From an uncultured SAR116 cluster alpha proteobacterium (GTDB lineage: Bacteria > Pseudomonadota > Alphaproteobacteria > Puniceispirillales > Marisalimonadaceae): a stretch of DNA of 64,000 bases. The DNA is taken from the NCBI GenBank assembly GCA_902618195.1, contig CACMZO010000001.1, positions 62,001 through 126,000 of the forward strand, written 5' to 3'. Shown one piece after another: positions 8,877 to 17,008 of the stretch. Position numbers and translations under genes: made by a program. The notes below the pieces were generated by a model. That model did not search any database. It was not told the origin of the DNA and saw nothing but the letters and a program-made list of their open reading frames with translations. Numbering within the stretch: position 1 is the stretch's first letter; each line of letters opens with the position of its first letter.

Positions 8877-8889
8877 TTGCTCTTTTTCT
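8865..8889 (+). terminator. Intrinsic terminator after first glycan operon
   Basis: GCAATC, loop GTTT, GATTGC form a perfect 6-bp stem with 3 G/C pairs, followed directly by TCTTTTTCT. The TGA stop of the preceding gene falls across the loop and stem. It is among the clearest terminators in the window and separates the amidination operon from the pse operon. Confidence 0.75.
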
Positions 8890-8903
8890 AAAAATTTTTA
8901 TTA

Positions 8904-8909
8904 TATAAT
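8904..8909 (+). promoter_or_regulatory. Candidate -10 element upstream of pseB
   Basis: A perfect TATAAT lies between the terminator and pseB, 56 bases before its ATG. No good -35 hexamer is visible at 16-18 bases upstream, where the terminator T-tract lies. Its position after a terminator supports a new transcription unit starting here. Confidence 0.3.
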
Positions 8910-8964
8910 TAAATTATTATTAGTAAAATATTAGAGATGCTAACTTTTTGGTAAATTATAAATT

Positions 8965-9996
8965 ATGATAAGCAATAAATTTTTAGATTATACTGATAAT
9001 ACAATTTTAAATAATAAAGTTATATTAGTCACAGGTGGAACAGGTTCTTTTGGAAACAGTTTTTTGAAGCATGTATTAGATAACTATACTCCTAAAAAGT
9101 TAATAATTTTATCAAGAGATGAAAACAAACAATATTTAATGGACCAAAAGTTTCAATCTCATCATAATTATAAATGCTTAAGGTTTTTTATAGGTGATGT
9201 TCGTGATATGGCTAGACTTGAAATGGCGATGAGAAATGTTGATTATGTTGTTCACGCGGCAGCTTTAAAACATGTTCCAATTGCGGAGTATAATCCTTTT
9301 GAGTGCATTAGAACAAATGTTCATGGAGCTGAAAATATTGTTACTGTAGCAATAAAATGTGGAGTAAAAAAAGTAATTGCACTTTCTACAGATAAAGCTG
9401 CTAACCCTATCAATTTATATGGGGCAAGCAAGCTAGCTTCTGATAAAATTTTTGTTTCAGGCAATAATTTAACTGGGGGTTCTACTTTATTTTCTGTAGT
9501 TAGGTATGGCAATGTTGCTGGATCAAGAGGTAGTGTCATTTTACTTTACAAAAAACTTATAGAAAATAATGCAAAATTTCTTCCAATAACAGACAATAGA
9601 ATGACTCGTTTTTGGATTTCGATAGATCAAGGTGTAAATTTTGTGATTTCATCACTTAGTATGATGACTGGAGGTGAAATATTTGTACCTAAAATACCTA
9701 GTGCCAAAGTGATTGACATTGCCAAAGTAATGGCACCTAAGATTTCTCAAAAAATCATTGGAATTAGAACAGGTGAAAAATTACACGAAATCATGATAAC
9801 ACAAGACGATGCAAGGAATACTATTGCACTAAATGATAGATATATAATAATGCCTTGGATAGATAACTGGGATTCTACTTCTTTTATCAAACTTGGAGCT
9901 AAGTCTGTAAATAATGACTTTTACTATGATAGTGAAAGCAATACTTTATGGTTAAATCAAGAAGAGATTAAAAGTTTAATTGATAATATTATATAA
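8965..9996 (+). CDS. pseB: UDP-GlcNAc 4,6-dehydratase (inverting), pseudaminic acid step 1
   Basis: A 343-residue short-chain dehydrogenase/reductase matching PseB/FlaA1. The NADP-binding motif TGGTGSFG is at residues 23-30. The catalytic group Asp143/Lys144 (STDKAANP) and Tyr152/Lys156 (YGASK) is intact, as is the family segment VRYGNVAGSRGSV. The enzyme converts UDP-GlcNAc to UDP-2-acetamido-2,6-dideoxy-beta-L-arabino-4-hexulose, which commits it to pseudaminic acid. Unlike the membrane dehydratase at 35.8 kb it has no transmembrane segments and keeps Tyr in the active site. PseC starts 8 bases downstream. It opens the second operon, after the terminator at 8865. Confidence 0.93.
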   Translation: MISNKFLDYTDNTILNNKVILVTGGTGSFGNSFLKHVLDNYTPKKLIILSRDENKQYLMDQKFQSHHNYKCLRFFIGDVRDMARLEMAMRNVDYVVHAAALKHVPIAEYNPFECIRTNVHGAENIVTVAIKCGVKKVIALSTDKAANPINLYGASKLASDKIFVSGNNLTGGSTLFSVVRYGNVAGSRGSVILLYKKLIENNAKFLPITDNRMTRFWISIDQGVNFVISSLSMMTGGEIFVPKIPSAKVIDIAKVMAPKISQKIIGIRTGEKLHEIMITQDDARNTIALNDRYIIMPWIDNWDSTSFIKLGAKSVNNDFYYDSESNTLWLNQEEIKSLIDNII

Positions 9997-10004
9997 ATTA
10001 GTAA

Positions 10005-11162
10005 ATGATACCTTATGCAAAACAAAGTATAGATAAACAAGATATAAAAGAAGTAGTTTCTGTTTTAAAATCTGACATGATCACACAAGGTCCAGTTGTA
10101 CCAAGATTTGAAAAACTCGTTGCATCATATGTATCTTCAAAATATGCTGTAGCAACTAATTCAGCAACGTCAGCTTTACACATTGCCTGCTTATCATTAG
10201 ATTTAGAAAAAAATGATATATTATGGACTGTTGGAAACACTTTTGTTTCTTCAGCTAACTGTGGAATATACTGTGGATCCTCAGTAGATTTTGTCGATAT
10301 TAATTTAAATACTTATAACATATGTGTAGACAGTTTAGAGGAGAAACTAATATTAGCAAAAAAAATAAATAAATTACCTAAAATTTTAATTTGTGTTCAT
10401 TATGCTGGGCAAAGTCCAGAAATGAAAAAAATTTATTTGTTAAAAAAAGAATTTGGCTTCAAAATAATCGAAGATGCTTCTCATGCTATTGGAGCTAAAT
10501 ATTTAGATAAACATGTGGGGTCTTGTCAATTTAGTGACATAACAATTTTTAGTTTTCATCCGGTAAAAATTATTACAACTGGTGAAGGAGGTATGGCCTT
10601 AACAAATAAAAAAAAATTAGCTGATAGAATGCGTTTATTAAGATCTCATGGTATAACTAGAGATAAAAAACAGATAATAGGTACATTATCTTCTGAGATT
10701 TGGAATTATCAACAAATCCTTTTAGGATTTCATTATAGGTTGACGGATATTCAAGCAGCATTAGGATGTAGTCAAATTAAAAAAATTGAAAAATTTTTAA
10801 ATAAGAGACGAGCCATTGCATATAAATATGATAAGTCTTTTGAAAAAACTCAATTTTTAATACCTTGGCAGGATCCAAATACTTCATCTAGTTATCATTT
10901 ATATCCATTAAAATTAAAAAAGATTAAACAAAAGAAAACCCAAAAAAACTTATATAATAAACTACATAAATTAGGTATAGGCGTAAATCTTCATTATATT
11001 CCTGTTTATTTGCATCCTTATTATCAAAAACTAGGTTTCAAAAGAGGTTATTGTCCAAATACTGAAGATTTTTTTAGAAAAACATTAAGTTTGCCAATAT
11101 TTCCAGATTTAAAATTAAACCAGCAAAAACATGTTATTGATTGTTTAATTAAAATTATGTAA
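10005..11162 (+). CDS. pseC: UDP-4-keto-6-deoxy-sugar 4-aminotransferase PseC
   Basis: A 385-residue DegT/DnrJ/EryC1-family PLP aminotransferase. The opening MIPYAKQSIDKQDIKEV and the TQGPVVPRFEK segment are characteristic of PseC. The PLP-binding Lys is Lys188 in FSFHPVKIITTGEGG. It transfers an amino group from glutamate to the 4-keto sugar made by PseB, giving the 4-amino-altrose derivative. It follows pseB by 8 bases. A second DegT aminotransferase is encoded at 12.8 kb and has the different FDPTKVIGAYGSGG signature, so the two appear to serve different sugar branches. Confidence 0.92.
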   Translation: MIPYAKQSIDKQDIKEVVSVLKSDMITQGPVVPRFEKLVASYVSSKYAVATNSATSALHIACLSLDLEKNDILWTVGNTFVSSANCGIYCGSSVDFVDINLNTYNICVDSLEEKLILAKKINKLPKILICVHYAGQSPEMKKIYLLKKEFGFKIIEDASHAIGAKYLDKHVGSCQFSDITIFSFHPVKIITTGEGGMALTNKKKLADRMRLLRSHGITRDKKQIIGTLSSEIWNYQQILLGFHYRLTDIQAALGCSQIKKIEKFLNKRRAIAYKYDKSFEKTQFLIPWQDPNTSSSYHLYPLKLKKIKQKKTQKNLYNKLHKLGIGVNLHYIPVYLHPYYQKLGFKRGYCPNTEDFFRKTLSLPIFPDLKLNQQKHVIDCLIKIM

Positions 11163-11205
11163 TTTCATCAATTAAAATATTCTCTAAATTTAAAAATTAA
11201 AAAAA

Positions 11206-12183
11206 ATGAAATATAAATCAAAAAATATATTTATTACTGGAGGTGCTGGATTTATTGGAAGTCATGTCGTTAAAAAATTAGTAAAAGAAGGACATAAAGT
11301 TACTGTTTATGATTCATTTATTGTTTATACGAAACCTAATTCAGAAATAAAATCGTTAGATTATAATGAAAGATTAAAAGACGTATTTAATGAAATAAAT
11401 TTGGTAAGGGGTGATACTCTTAATAAAGATTTTCTTAGAAGAACATTAAATGATTTAAAACCAGATGTGATAATTCATATGGCTGCTATGCCTTTGGCCG
11501 CGTTAGCCTTAGAACAAACTGAAGAGGCTTTTAATTCAATTTTAACAAGTACTCAAAACATTTTAGAAATAATGAGAGATTTCAAACATAATTGTAGAAT
11601 TACATATATATCTTCAAGCATGGTATATGGTGATTTTTTGACTAATCCGGTAAATGAGCTTCATGATAAAAGCCCAAAAGATATATATGGAGCATTTAAA
11701 TTAGCTGGAGAATATATTGTAAGCGGTTATGCTAAAAATTACCAGTTAGATACAGTAATTTTAAGACCTTCTGCAGTATATGGGCCTCTTGATGCTAACA
11801 ATCGTGTAATAAGAAAGTTTATCAATAACGCTATTAATGAACTTCCTATTACAATTGATGGTGATGGAGGATTGAAAATGGATTTTACGTATGTTGAAGA
11901 TGCTGCAGATGCAATAATTTTAGCTTCTTTATCAAAAAAAACGCGAAATAAAACTTATAATATAACAAGAGGAGCTTCTTCTTCATTAAAAGAGCTTGTA
12001 GAAGTTCTTAAAAAAAGCTTTCCAAAATTAGAAATTTTATTTAGACCAGTTCCAAATCATATTCCAAGTAGAGGTACTTTAGATATTTCAGAGGCAAAAA
12101 AAGATTTCAATTTTTCACCTAAAATTAGTCTTGAAATTGGTGTGAACAAATATATTAATCATTTAAGAAATTATGAGTTTTAA
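11206..12183 (+). CDS. NAD-dependent sugar epimerase/dehydratase (extended SDR)
   Basis: A 325-residue extended SDR. The nucleotide motif TGGAGFIGSH is near residue 11, the SSSMVYGDF strand holds the catalytic Ser, and YGAFK gives the Tyr/Lys pair. The C-terminal region VEDAADAIILAS and ITRGASSSLKEL resembles UDP-glucose 4-epimerase/GalE-like and dTDP-sugar enzymes. It overlaps the PglD-like acetyltransferase by 11 bp, pointing to translational coupling. In this context it could be a 4-epimerase or a 4,6-dehydratase of the legionaminic or bacillosamine branch. The exact reaction is not decidable by eye. Confidence 0.75.
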   Translation: MKYKSKNIFITGGAGFIGSHVVKKLVKEGHKVTVYDSFIVYTKPNSEIKSLDYNERLKDVFNEINLVRGDTLNKDFLRRTLNDLKPDVIIHMAAMPLAALALEQTEEAFNSILTSTQNILEIMRDFKHNCRITYISSSMVYGDFLTNPVNELHDKSPKDIYGAFKLAGEYIVSGYAKNYQLDTVILRPSAVYGPLDANNRVIRKFINNAINELPITIDGDGGLKMDFTYVEDAADAIILASLSKKTRNKTYNITRGASSSLKELVEVLKKSFPKLEILFRPVPNHIPSRGTLDISEAKKDFNFSPKISLEIGVNKYINHLRNYEF

Positions 12184-12829
12184 GTTAAAATTAAATGAAC
12201 AATTGATAATTTTTGGTACAGGGTCTCAAGCTTCATATGTTATTGACAATTTAAATCTCAATGAAGAAAGTAAAAAAAATCTTTCATTTGTTAATTTAGA
12301 AAATAAAAGTATGGATTTTCAACACTTATCAGGGTTTAAAATTTTTAATGATATAAAAGTGGCAAATTCTTATGCACAAAAAAAATCATCTTATTCAATA
12401 GTAGCACATGGAAATCTCTCTTTAAAATTAGATATATTAAGACAAATTGAAAAAGTGAATTTTATTAACGCCATACATGAAAATACAAGTATATCAAAGT
12501 CAGTTTCAATTGGTTGTGGTAATATCATTAATTCAGGAGCTATTATTTTGCCAAATGTTGTTATAGGCTCACATTGTATAATTCATTCAGGATGCGTAAT
12601 AGAACATGATTGTCAGATTAATGATTCCTCGAATATTGCACCTGGAGTTGTTTTAGCGGGAGGAGTTATAATAGGTAAAAATACATACATTTATACGGGT
12701 GCTAAAATTGGACCAAAAATAACAATTGGAGATAATTGTATAATTGGAGCAGGCTCTTTAGTCTTGAATGATATTCCCTCAGGAGTTAAAGCCTTTGGAT
12801 CTCCGGCAAAAATTGTTGAGAAAATTTAA
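12173..12829 (+). CDS. PglD/NeuD-like sugar O/N-acetyltransferase (left-handed beta-helix)
   Basis: A 218-residue protein with an N-terminal Rossmann-like PglD domain (LIIFGTGSQASYVI) and a C-terminal left-handed beta-helix of hexapeptide repeats (SIGCGNIINSGAIILPNVVIG onwards), ending in the typical GSPAKIV. PglD acetylates the 4-amino group of UDP-4-amino sugars in bacillosamine synthesis; NeuD and LegH relatives act in sialic and legionaminic acid pathways. It overlaps the preceding SDR by 11 bp and shares its last base with the start of the next DegT aminotransferase (TAATG). That pairing with an aminotransferase supports an N-acetyltransferase (LegH/PglD) role. O-acetylation of a finished nonulosonate remains possible. 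Confidence 0.82.
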   Translation: MSFKLKLNEQLIIFGTGSQASYVIDNLNLNEESKKNLSFVNLENKSMDFQHLSGFKIFNDIKVANSYAQKKSSYSIVAHGNLSLKLDILRQIEKVNFINAIHENTSISKSVSIGCGNIINSGAIILPNVVIGSHCIIHSGCVIEHDCQINDSSNIAPGVVLAGGVIIGKNTYIYTGAKIGPKITIGDNCIIGAGSLVLNDIPSGVKAFGSPAKIVEKI

Positions 12830-13935
12830 TGTCAGATATACCTTTTCTAAGATTAGATCGTCAGTTTAATGATTTGAAAGATGAAATTATTCCTGAAATA
12901 ACAAAGGTACTAAAATCTGGCAATGTTCTTCAAGGGCCAAATACTCTAAACTTAGAAGATCGAATATCAAAACTTTTTAAGAAAAAGTACTGTGTTTTAG
13001 TTAATAGTGGTACTGACGCATTAAGTTTTTCTTTGTCTTCATTGAACTTAAAAGTTGGGAGTAGAATTGCTGTAACTTCAATGTCATTTATAGCTTCTGC
13101 TTCTGTTATTTTACAGAACAATTTCGTACCTGTTTTTGTGGACATCTGTCCAGACACAATGCTGATGGATAATTCTAAATTGTTAAAATTAATTGAAGAA
13201 AGAAAAATAGATGCAATTATTTCAGTACATTTGTATGGACAAATTCATCCTTTAGAGAGTTTGTCTGATATAGTAAAAAAGTATAAAATACCAATTATAG
13301 AAGATGCTGCTCAAGCTCTAGGAGCAAAAAGGTTTGATTGTAATCCTGGACAATTTGGAAAGGTTACTTGCTTAAGTTTTGATCCTACAAAAGTTATTGG
13401 AGCTTACGGATCAGGTGGTGCAATCGTAACAGATTCAAATGAAATTGCAAAACATATCAAAATGCTTAGATATCATGGAAATTACGATGGCATAAATAAA
13501 ATTACAGGCTTTAATAGTCAAATGGCAGAAATTCAAGCTGTTATAATTAATAAAAAATTTGACTATTTATGTAAATGGCAAGATAAAAGAAGTAAAATAG
13601 CTAATATTTTTAAAAACGAATTGACAAGTGAAAAAGATATTTCATTTTTTAAAGTTTTAAAGGATAATATACACAATTATCATAAGTTTGTTATTAAATG
13701 TGAACAAAGAGACAAATTAGCCAACTATTTATATCAAAATGGCATTGAGACAAAAATACATTACAAAACACCACTTCACAAACATAATCAATTTAAGTCT
13801 TATTTAAATGACAGTATTAAACTGGCTAAAGTAGAAGAATTATCTGAGAAAATTATTTCGTTACCAATATATCCTGAATTAGAAGAAAAAGAGATAGTAA
13901 AGATAGTTAAAAAAATAAAGTGTTTTTACATTTAA
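12829..13935 (+). CDS. DegT/DnrJ/EryC1 family sugar aminotransferase (PglE/LegC-like)
   Basis: A 368-residue PLP aminotransferase. The family opening DIPFLRLDRQF and LKSGNVLQGPNT are present. The PLP Lys is Lys188 in SFDPTKVIGAYGSGG, matching the LegC/PglE/WbpE branch rather than PseC. It overlaps the PglD-like gene by one base. Working on the retained-configuration 4-keto-6-deoxy sugar made by the PglF-like dehydratase at 35.8 kb, it would give UDP-4-amino-6-deoxy-GlcNAc, which the PglD-like enzyme could then acetylate. That would feed the LegG/LegI/LegF enzymes further along the locus. The substrate is inferred from neighbours. Confidence 0.85.
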   Translation: MSDIPFLRLDRQFNDLKDEIIPEITKVLKSGNVLQGPNTLNLEDRISKLFKKKYCVLVNSGTDALSFSLSSLNLKVGSRIAVTSMSFIASASVILQNNFVPVFVDICPDTMLMDNSKLLKLIEERKIDAIISVHLYGQIHPLESLSDIVKKYKIPIIEDAAQALGAKRFDCNPGQFGKVTCLSFDPTKVIGAYGSGGAIVTDSNEIAKHIKMLRYHGNYDGINKITGFNSQMAEIQAVIINKKFDYLCKWQDKRSKIANIFKNELTSEKDISFFKVLKDNIHNYHKFVIKCEQRDKLANYLYQNGIETKIHYKTPLHKHNQFKSYLNDSIKLAKVEELSEKIISLPIYPELEEKEIVKIVKKIKCFYI

Positions 13936-13971
13936 AATAAAAGATATTGGAAAAATAAAAAAATTATTAGT

Positions 13972-14982
13972 ATGAAAAAAGTTTTATTTTGCTTTGATGC
14001 TTCAAAATTCATAGGCGGTGGACATGCTTATAGAAGTCTTGCTCTTGCTGACGCATTGCACGATATGGGATGGGAAATATTTGTTGCATCAAGTTCTAAT
14101 GTGAGAAAACAATTTACTCAAATTTCTAAATTTAATTTTGTAGAAATTGATTTTGGGTCTGAATTTTCTGCAAATCATCTTTTACAAAACATAGATTTTT
14201 TAGATTTATTAATTATAGATCATTATCAATTAGACATAAACTTTGAAATTAAATTTAAAAATATTGCAAAGAACATTTTGGTAATTGATGACTTGGCTAA
14301 TAGAAAACACTTCTGTAATTATTTAATCGATCAAACTATAGGGAGGAAATTTACTGACTATAATAATTTAGTTCCTGTTCATTGTAAATTATTACTCGGA
14401 TCAAGTTTTTGTCTTTTAAGAAAACAGTTTAAACATGAAAGAAAAAAGGTGAATTTTAATAAAAGATGTAAAAAATTAAAAAATGTATTAATCTCATTTG
14501 GTGCAAGCGATCCACACTTTTTAACAGAAAAGATTCTAAATCATATTTTACATTTAAATTTAGGCTTAAATTTGCAAATCATTATAGGTAATTATATAAG
14601 CTCAAACAATATCTTTAAATTAGAGACAAAATATCAAAATATTCAAATTTTAAAGAATGTATCCAATATGGCTGAGATTATGGCAAAATCTGATTTGTCT
14701 ATTGGTGCAGCAGGAGTATCATCTTGGGAAAGGTGTTCAGTAGGATTGCCTTCATTAGTTATAGTGACAGCTGATAATCAAGATCTTATAGCTCAAAATT
14801 TACATAATAAAGGTGCAATAAAAAATTTTGGTTCTTACAAAAAGCTTTCATTAAAAGATCTTGGCAATGAATTAATTTATTTAAAAAATAATCCCAAAAA
14901 ATTAAATGTAATGTCAAAAACTGCTTCTAAATTGTGCGATGGAAATGGTGTTAATAGAACTTTGAAGGAACTAATTATATGA
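13972..14982 (+). CDS. pseG: UDP-2,4-diacetamido-trideoxy-altrose hydrolase PseG
   Basis: A 336-residue GT-B-fold protein of the PseG family. It opens VLFCFDASKFIGGGHAYRS, with the GxGHxxR-type signature in which the His acts in water activation. The C-terminal region holds SIGAAGVSSWERCSVGLPSL, the UDP-binding segment shared with MurG-like proteins. PseG removes UDP from the altrosamine derivative to free the six-carbon sugar for PseI. Its stop overlaps the start of the first formyltransferase-like gene (ATGA), so they are translationally coupled. Confidence 0.9.
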   Translation: MKKVLFCFDASKFIGGGHAYRSLALADALHDMGWEIFVASSSNVRKQFTQISKFNFVEIDFGSEFSANHLLQNIDFLDLLIIDHYQLDINFEIKFKNIAKNILVIDDLANRKHFCNYLIDQTIGRKFTDYNNLVPVHCKLLLGSSFCLLRKQFKHERKKVNFNKRCKKLKNVLISFGASDPHFLTEKILNHILHLNLGLNLQIIIGNYISSNNIFKLETKYQNIQILKNVSNMAEIMAKSDLSIGAAGVSSWERCSVGLPSLVIVTADNQDLIAQNLHNKGAIKNFGSYKKLSLKDLGNELIYLKNNPKKLNVMSKTASKLCDGNGVNRTLKELII

Positions 14983-15650
14983 GCAAATTATGGTTATCAA
15001 AACCAAGAAATATGCTAGTTTTAGTTGATAATGAAAGCTGGATAACACCTTATGCAAAAAAGTTAGTAAATTTGATTAAAAAAGAAGGTGATAATGCAAA
15101 ATTTATTAAAAACCATAAAAATATTACTGAAAATTCAATTTGTTTTATTTTGGGTTGTGTAAATATAATCCCAAACATTTATTTACAAAAAGCTTATAAA
15201 GCTCTTGTGATTCATGAGAGCGCATTGCCTTTAGGTAAAGGATTTTCCCCATTGTCATGGCAAATTATTGAAGGAAAAAATCAAATTCCAATTTGCTTAT
15301 TTGAAGCAAACAATAAAGTAGATTCTGGAAATATAATTTTTAAAGATTTAATGTCTTTTGATGGCCACGAACTAATAGATGAATTGAGACAAAAACAAGG
15401 CAATAAGACAATTGACTTATGCATGAAATTTGTTCGCAGTAAAAAAATACCAAAAAGTTTGCCGCAATTGGGAGATGAAACTTTTTATAACTTGAGAAAA
15501 CCTGAAGATAGTGAATTAAATATTAAGAAATCAATTGAAAACCAGTTTAATTTGTTAAGAATTGTAGATAATGACAAATACCCTGCTTTTTTTTGGTATA
15601 ATGGTTTTAAGTATAGATTAAATATTAAAAAATGGAAAACAGATGAATAA
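14979..15650 (+). CDS. Formyltransferase-like protein 1 (methionyl-tRNA formyltransferase fold)
   Basis: A 223-residue protein with the formyl_trans_N fold. The active-site strand reads LVIHESALPLGKGFSPLSW, giving His79, and Asp115 lies in KVDSGNIIF; both match the FMT His and Asp. The usual Asn two residues before the His is Val77. It lacks the tRNA-binding C-terminal domain of true Fmt and instead ends with about 60 residues ending in a basic segment. It overlaps pseG by 4 bases and the second paralog by 8. In the pse operon it probably N-formylates an amino group of the sugar, using 10-formyltetrahydrofolate, as reported for sugar formyltransferases. Activity without the Asn is uncertain. 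Confidence 0.75.
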   Translation: MSKLWLSKPRNMLVLVDNESWITPYAKKLVNLIKKEGDNAKFIKNHKNITENSICFILGCVNIIPNIYLQKAYKALVIHESALPLGKGFSPLSWQIIEGKNQIPICLFEANNKVDSGNIIFKDLMSFDGHELIDELRQKQGNKTIDLCMKFVRSKKIPKSLPQLGDETFYNLRKPEDSELNIKKSIENQFNLLRIVDNDKYPAFFWYNGFKYRLNIKKWKTDE

Positions 15651-16323
15651 CTATATTTTAGCTACTATTAAACCTTGGAATATTAAAATGTATCATGAAA
15701 AAATTAAAAAAATTCCAGGAAATTGGTTTCTAATCGAAAATCCTGAATTATTAAATATTGATTATATAAAAAAAATTAATCCAAAATTAATATTTTTCCC
15801 TCACTGGTCTTGGAAAGTTAGTGAAGAAATAATCAATAATTTTGAATGCATTTGTTTTCACATGACAGATTTGCCATATGGAAAAGGGGGGTCACCACTT
15901 CAAAATCTTATTGTAAGAAGTCATAAAGAAACCGTTGTAAGTGCGCTCAAAATGGAGTCTGAGTATGACTCAGGGCCAATTTATTTCAAAGAAAAACTTA
16001 AATTAGAAGGTTCTGCACATCAGATTTTTAAAAAATTTTCAATTATAACTTTTAAATTAATTAAAAAAATTGTTGATAAAAAACCAATTCCAATTAAGCA
16101 ATATGGTGTTTCAACTTTTTTTAATAGAAGAAAAAAAGAAGAAAGTTTAATTCCTAGCAATACAAGTTTAGAACAGATATATGATCATATTAGAATGTTG
16201 GACGCACCAACTTATCCAAAAGCTTTTATTCGATGGGGTTCAAAAGTTATTGAGTTTGAAAATGCAGAAATAATTGATAATAAAATCAATGCAAAGGTAT
16301 GTATTTATGAAACAAAAAAATGA
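15643..16323 (+). CDS. Formyltransferase-like protein 2 (tandem paralog)
   Basis: A 226-residue protein of the same fold as its upstream neighbour but clearly diverged. The active-site strand is CICFHMTDLPYGKGGSPLQNL (His73), with Asp109 in EYDSGPIYF. The FMT Asn is Cys71. The C terminus ISTFFNRRKKEE-like region (FNRRKKEE) and PTYPKAFIRWG are shared features of formyltransferases from sialic-acid-type loci. It overlaps the first paralog by 8 bp and the PIG-L gene by 17 bp. Two adjacent paralogs suggest either two acceptor nitrogens or a heteromeric enzyme. Both possibilities are inference. Confidence 0.75.
   Translation: MNNYILATIKPWNIKMYHEKIKKIPGNWFLIENPELLNIDYIKKINPKLIFFPHWSWKVSEEIINNFECICFHMTDLPYGKGGSPLQNLIVRSHKETVVSALKMESEYDSGPIYFKEKLKLEGSAHQIFKKFSIITFKLIKKIVDKKPIPIKQYGVSTFFNRRKKEESLIPSNTSLEQIYDHIRMLDAPTYPKAFIRWGSKVIEFENAEIIDNKINAKVCIYETKK
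16293..16297 (+). promoter_or_regulatory. Ribosome binding site deciding the PIG-L gene start
   Basis: AAAGG lies 9 bases before ATG 16307, inside the end of formyltransferase gene 2. It supports that ATG over the upstream TTG or ATG 16289. Confidence 0.5.
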
Positions 16324-17008
16324 TATATTTAATGAAAAGGTTTTAGTAGTTGTAGCACACCCTGATGATGAAGTATTAGGATGTGGTGGAACTATCATCA
16401 AACACAAACAAGCTAATGACAAAGTTAAAATTATTTTTCTTGCAGATGGCATTTCATCTAGGAAAAATAATACCAATTTTAAAGAAATTGAGCTTAGAAG
16501 GAAACATGCAATTAGTTCATCAAAAATTATGGGCATTAATGATATTAAATTTTTTGATTTCCCAGATAATAGCCTTGATAGTGTCCAATTACTGAAAATC
16601 ATAAAAAAAGTGGAGGAGATTGTTAGAAAGTATAAACCAACAATTATTTATACACATCATGGAGGTGATTTAAATATAGATCATAGAATTGTTCATCAAG
16701 CTGTTATGACTGCATGCAGACCAATCACAGATAGTGTTTGTAAAAAAATTTTATGTTTTGAAGTGTTGTCAAGTACAGAATGGTCAAATCAATCAATTGG
16801 TTATAATTTTATACCTAACACATTTATAGATATAAGCTTACAATTAAAAACCAAGATAAAAGCTCTAAAAGCTTACAAGAAAGAAATTAAGAAGTTTCCT
16901 CACCCTAGATCTGTTAAATCTGTAAATTCTCTTGCATATCTTAGAGGATCAGAAGTTGGGCTTGAAGCATGTGAAGCTTTTGTCAACATAAGAGAGATCA
17001 TAAAATAA
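16307..17008 (+). CDS. PIG-L/LmbE family zinc deacetylase
   Basis: A metal-dependent N-deacetylase of the PIG-L family, 233 residues from ATG 16307. The motif AHPDDE at residues 17-22 and the later NIDHRIVHQA supply the zinc ligands and catalytic Asp. The ORF track begins at TTG 16274; I chose ATG 16307 because AAAGG at 16293-16297 sits 9 bases upstream, and the homologous region begins just after. Members remove acetyl groups from GlcNAc-type sugars. Located right after two formyltransferases and before pseI, it could expose an amine for formylation, which would make an acyl-exchange set. This is context-based inference. Confidence 0.85.
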   Translation: MKQKNDIFNEKVLVVVAHPDDEVLGCGGTIIKHKQANDKVKIIFLADGISSRKNNTNFKEIELRRKHAISSSKIMGINDIKFFDFPDNSLDSVQLLKIIKKVEEIVRKYKPTIIYTHHGGDLNIDHRIVHQAVMTACRPITDSVCKKILCFEVLSSTEWSNQSIGYNFIPNTFIDISLQLKTKIKALKAYKKEIKKFPHPRSVKSVNSLAYLRGSEVGLEACEAFVNIREIIK

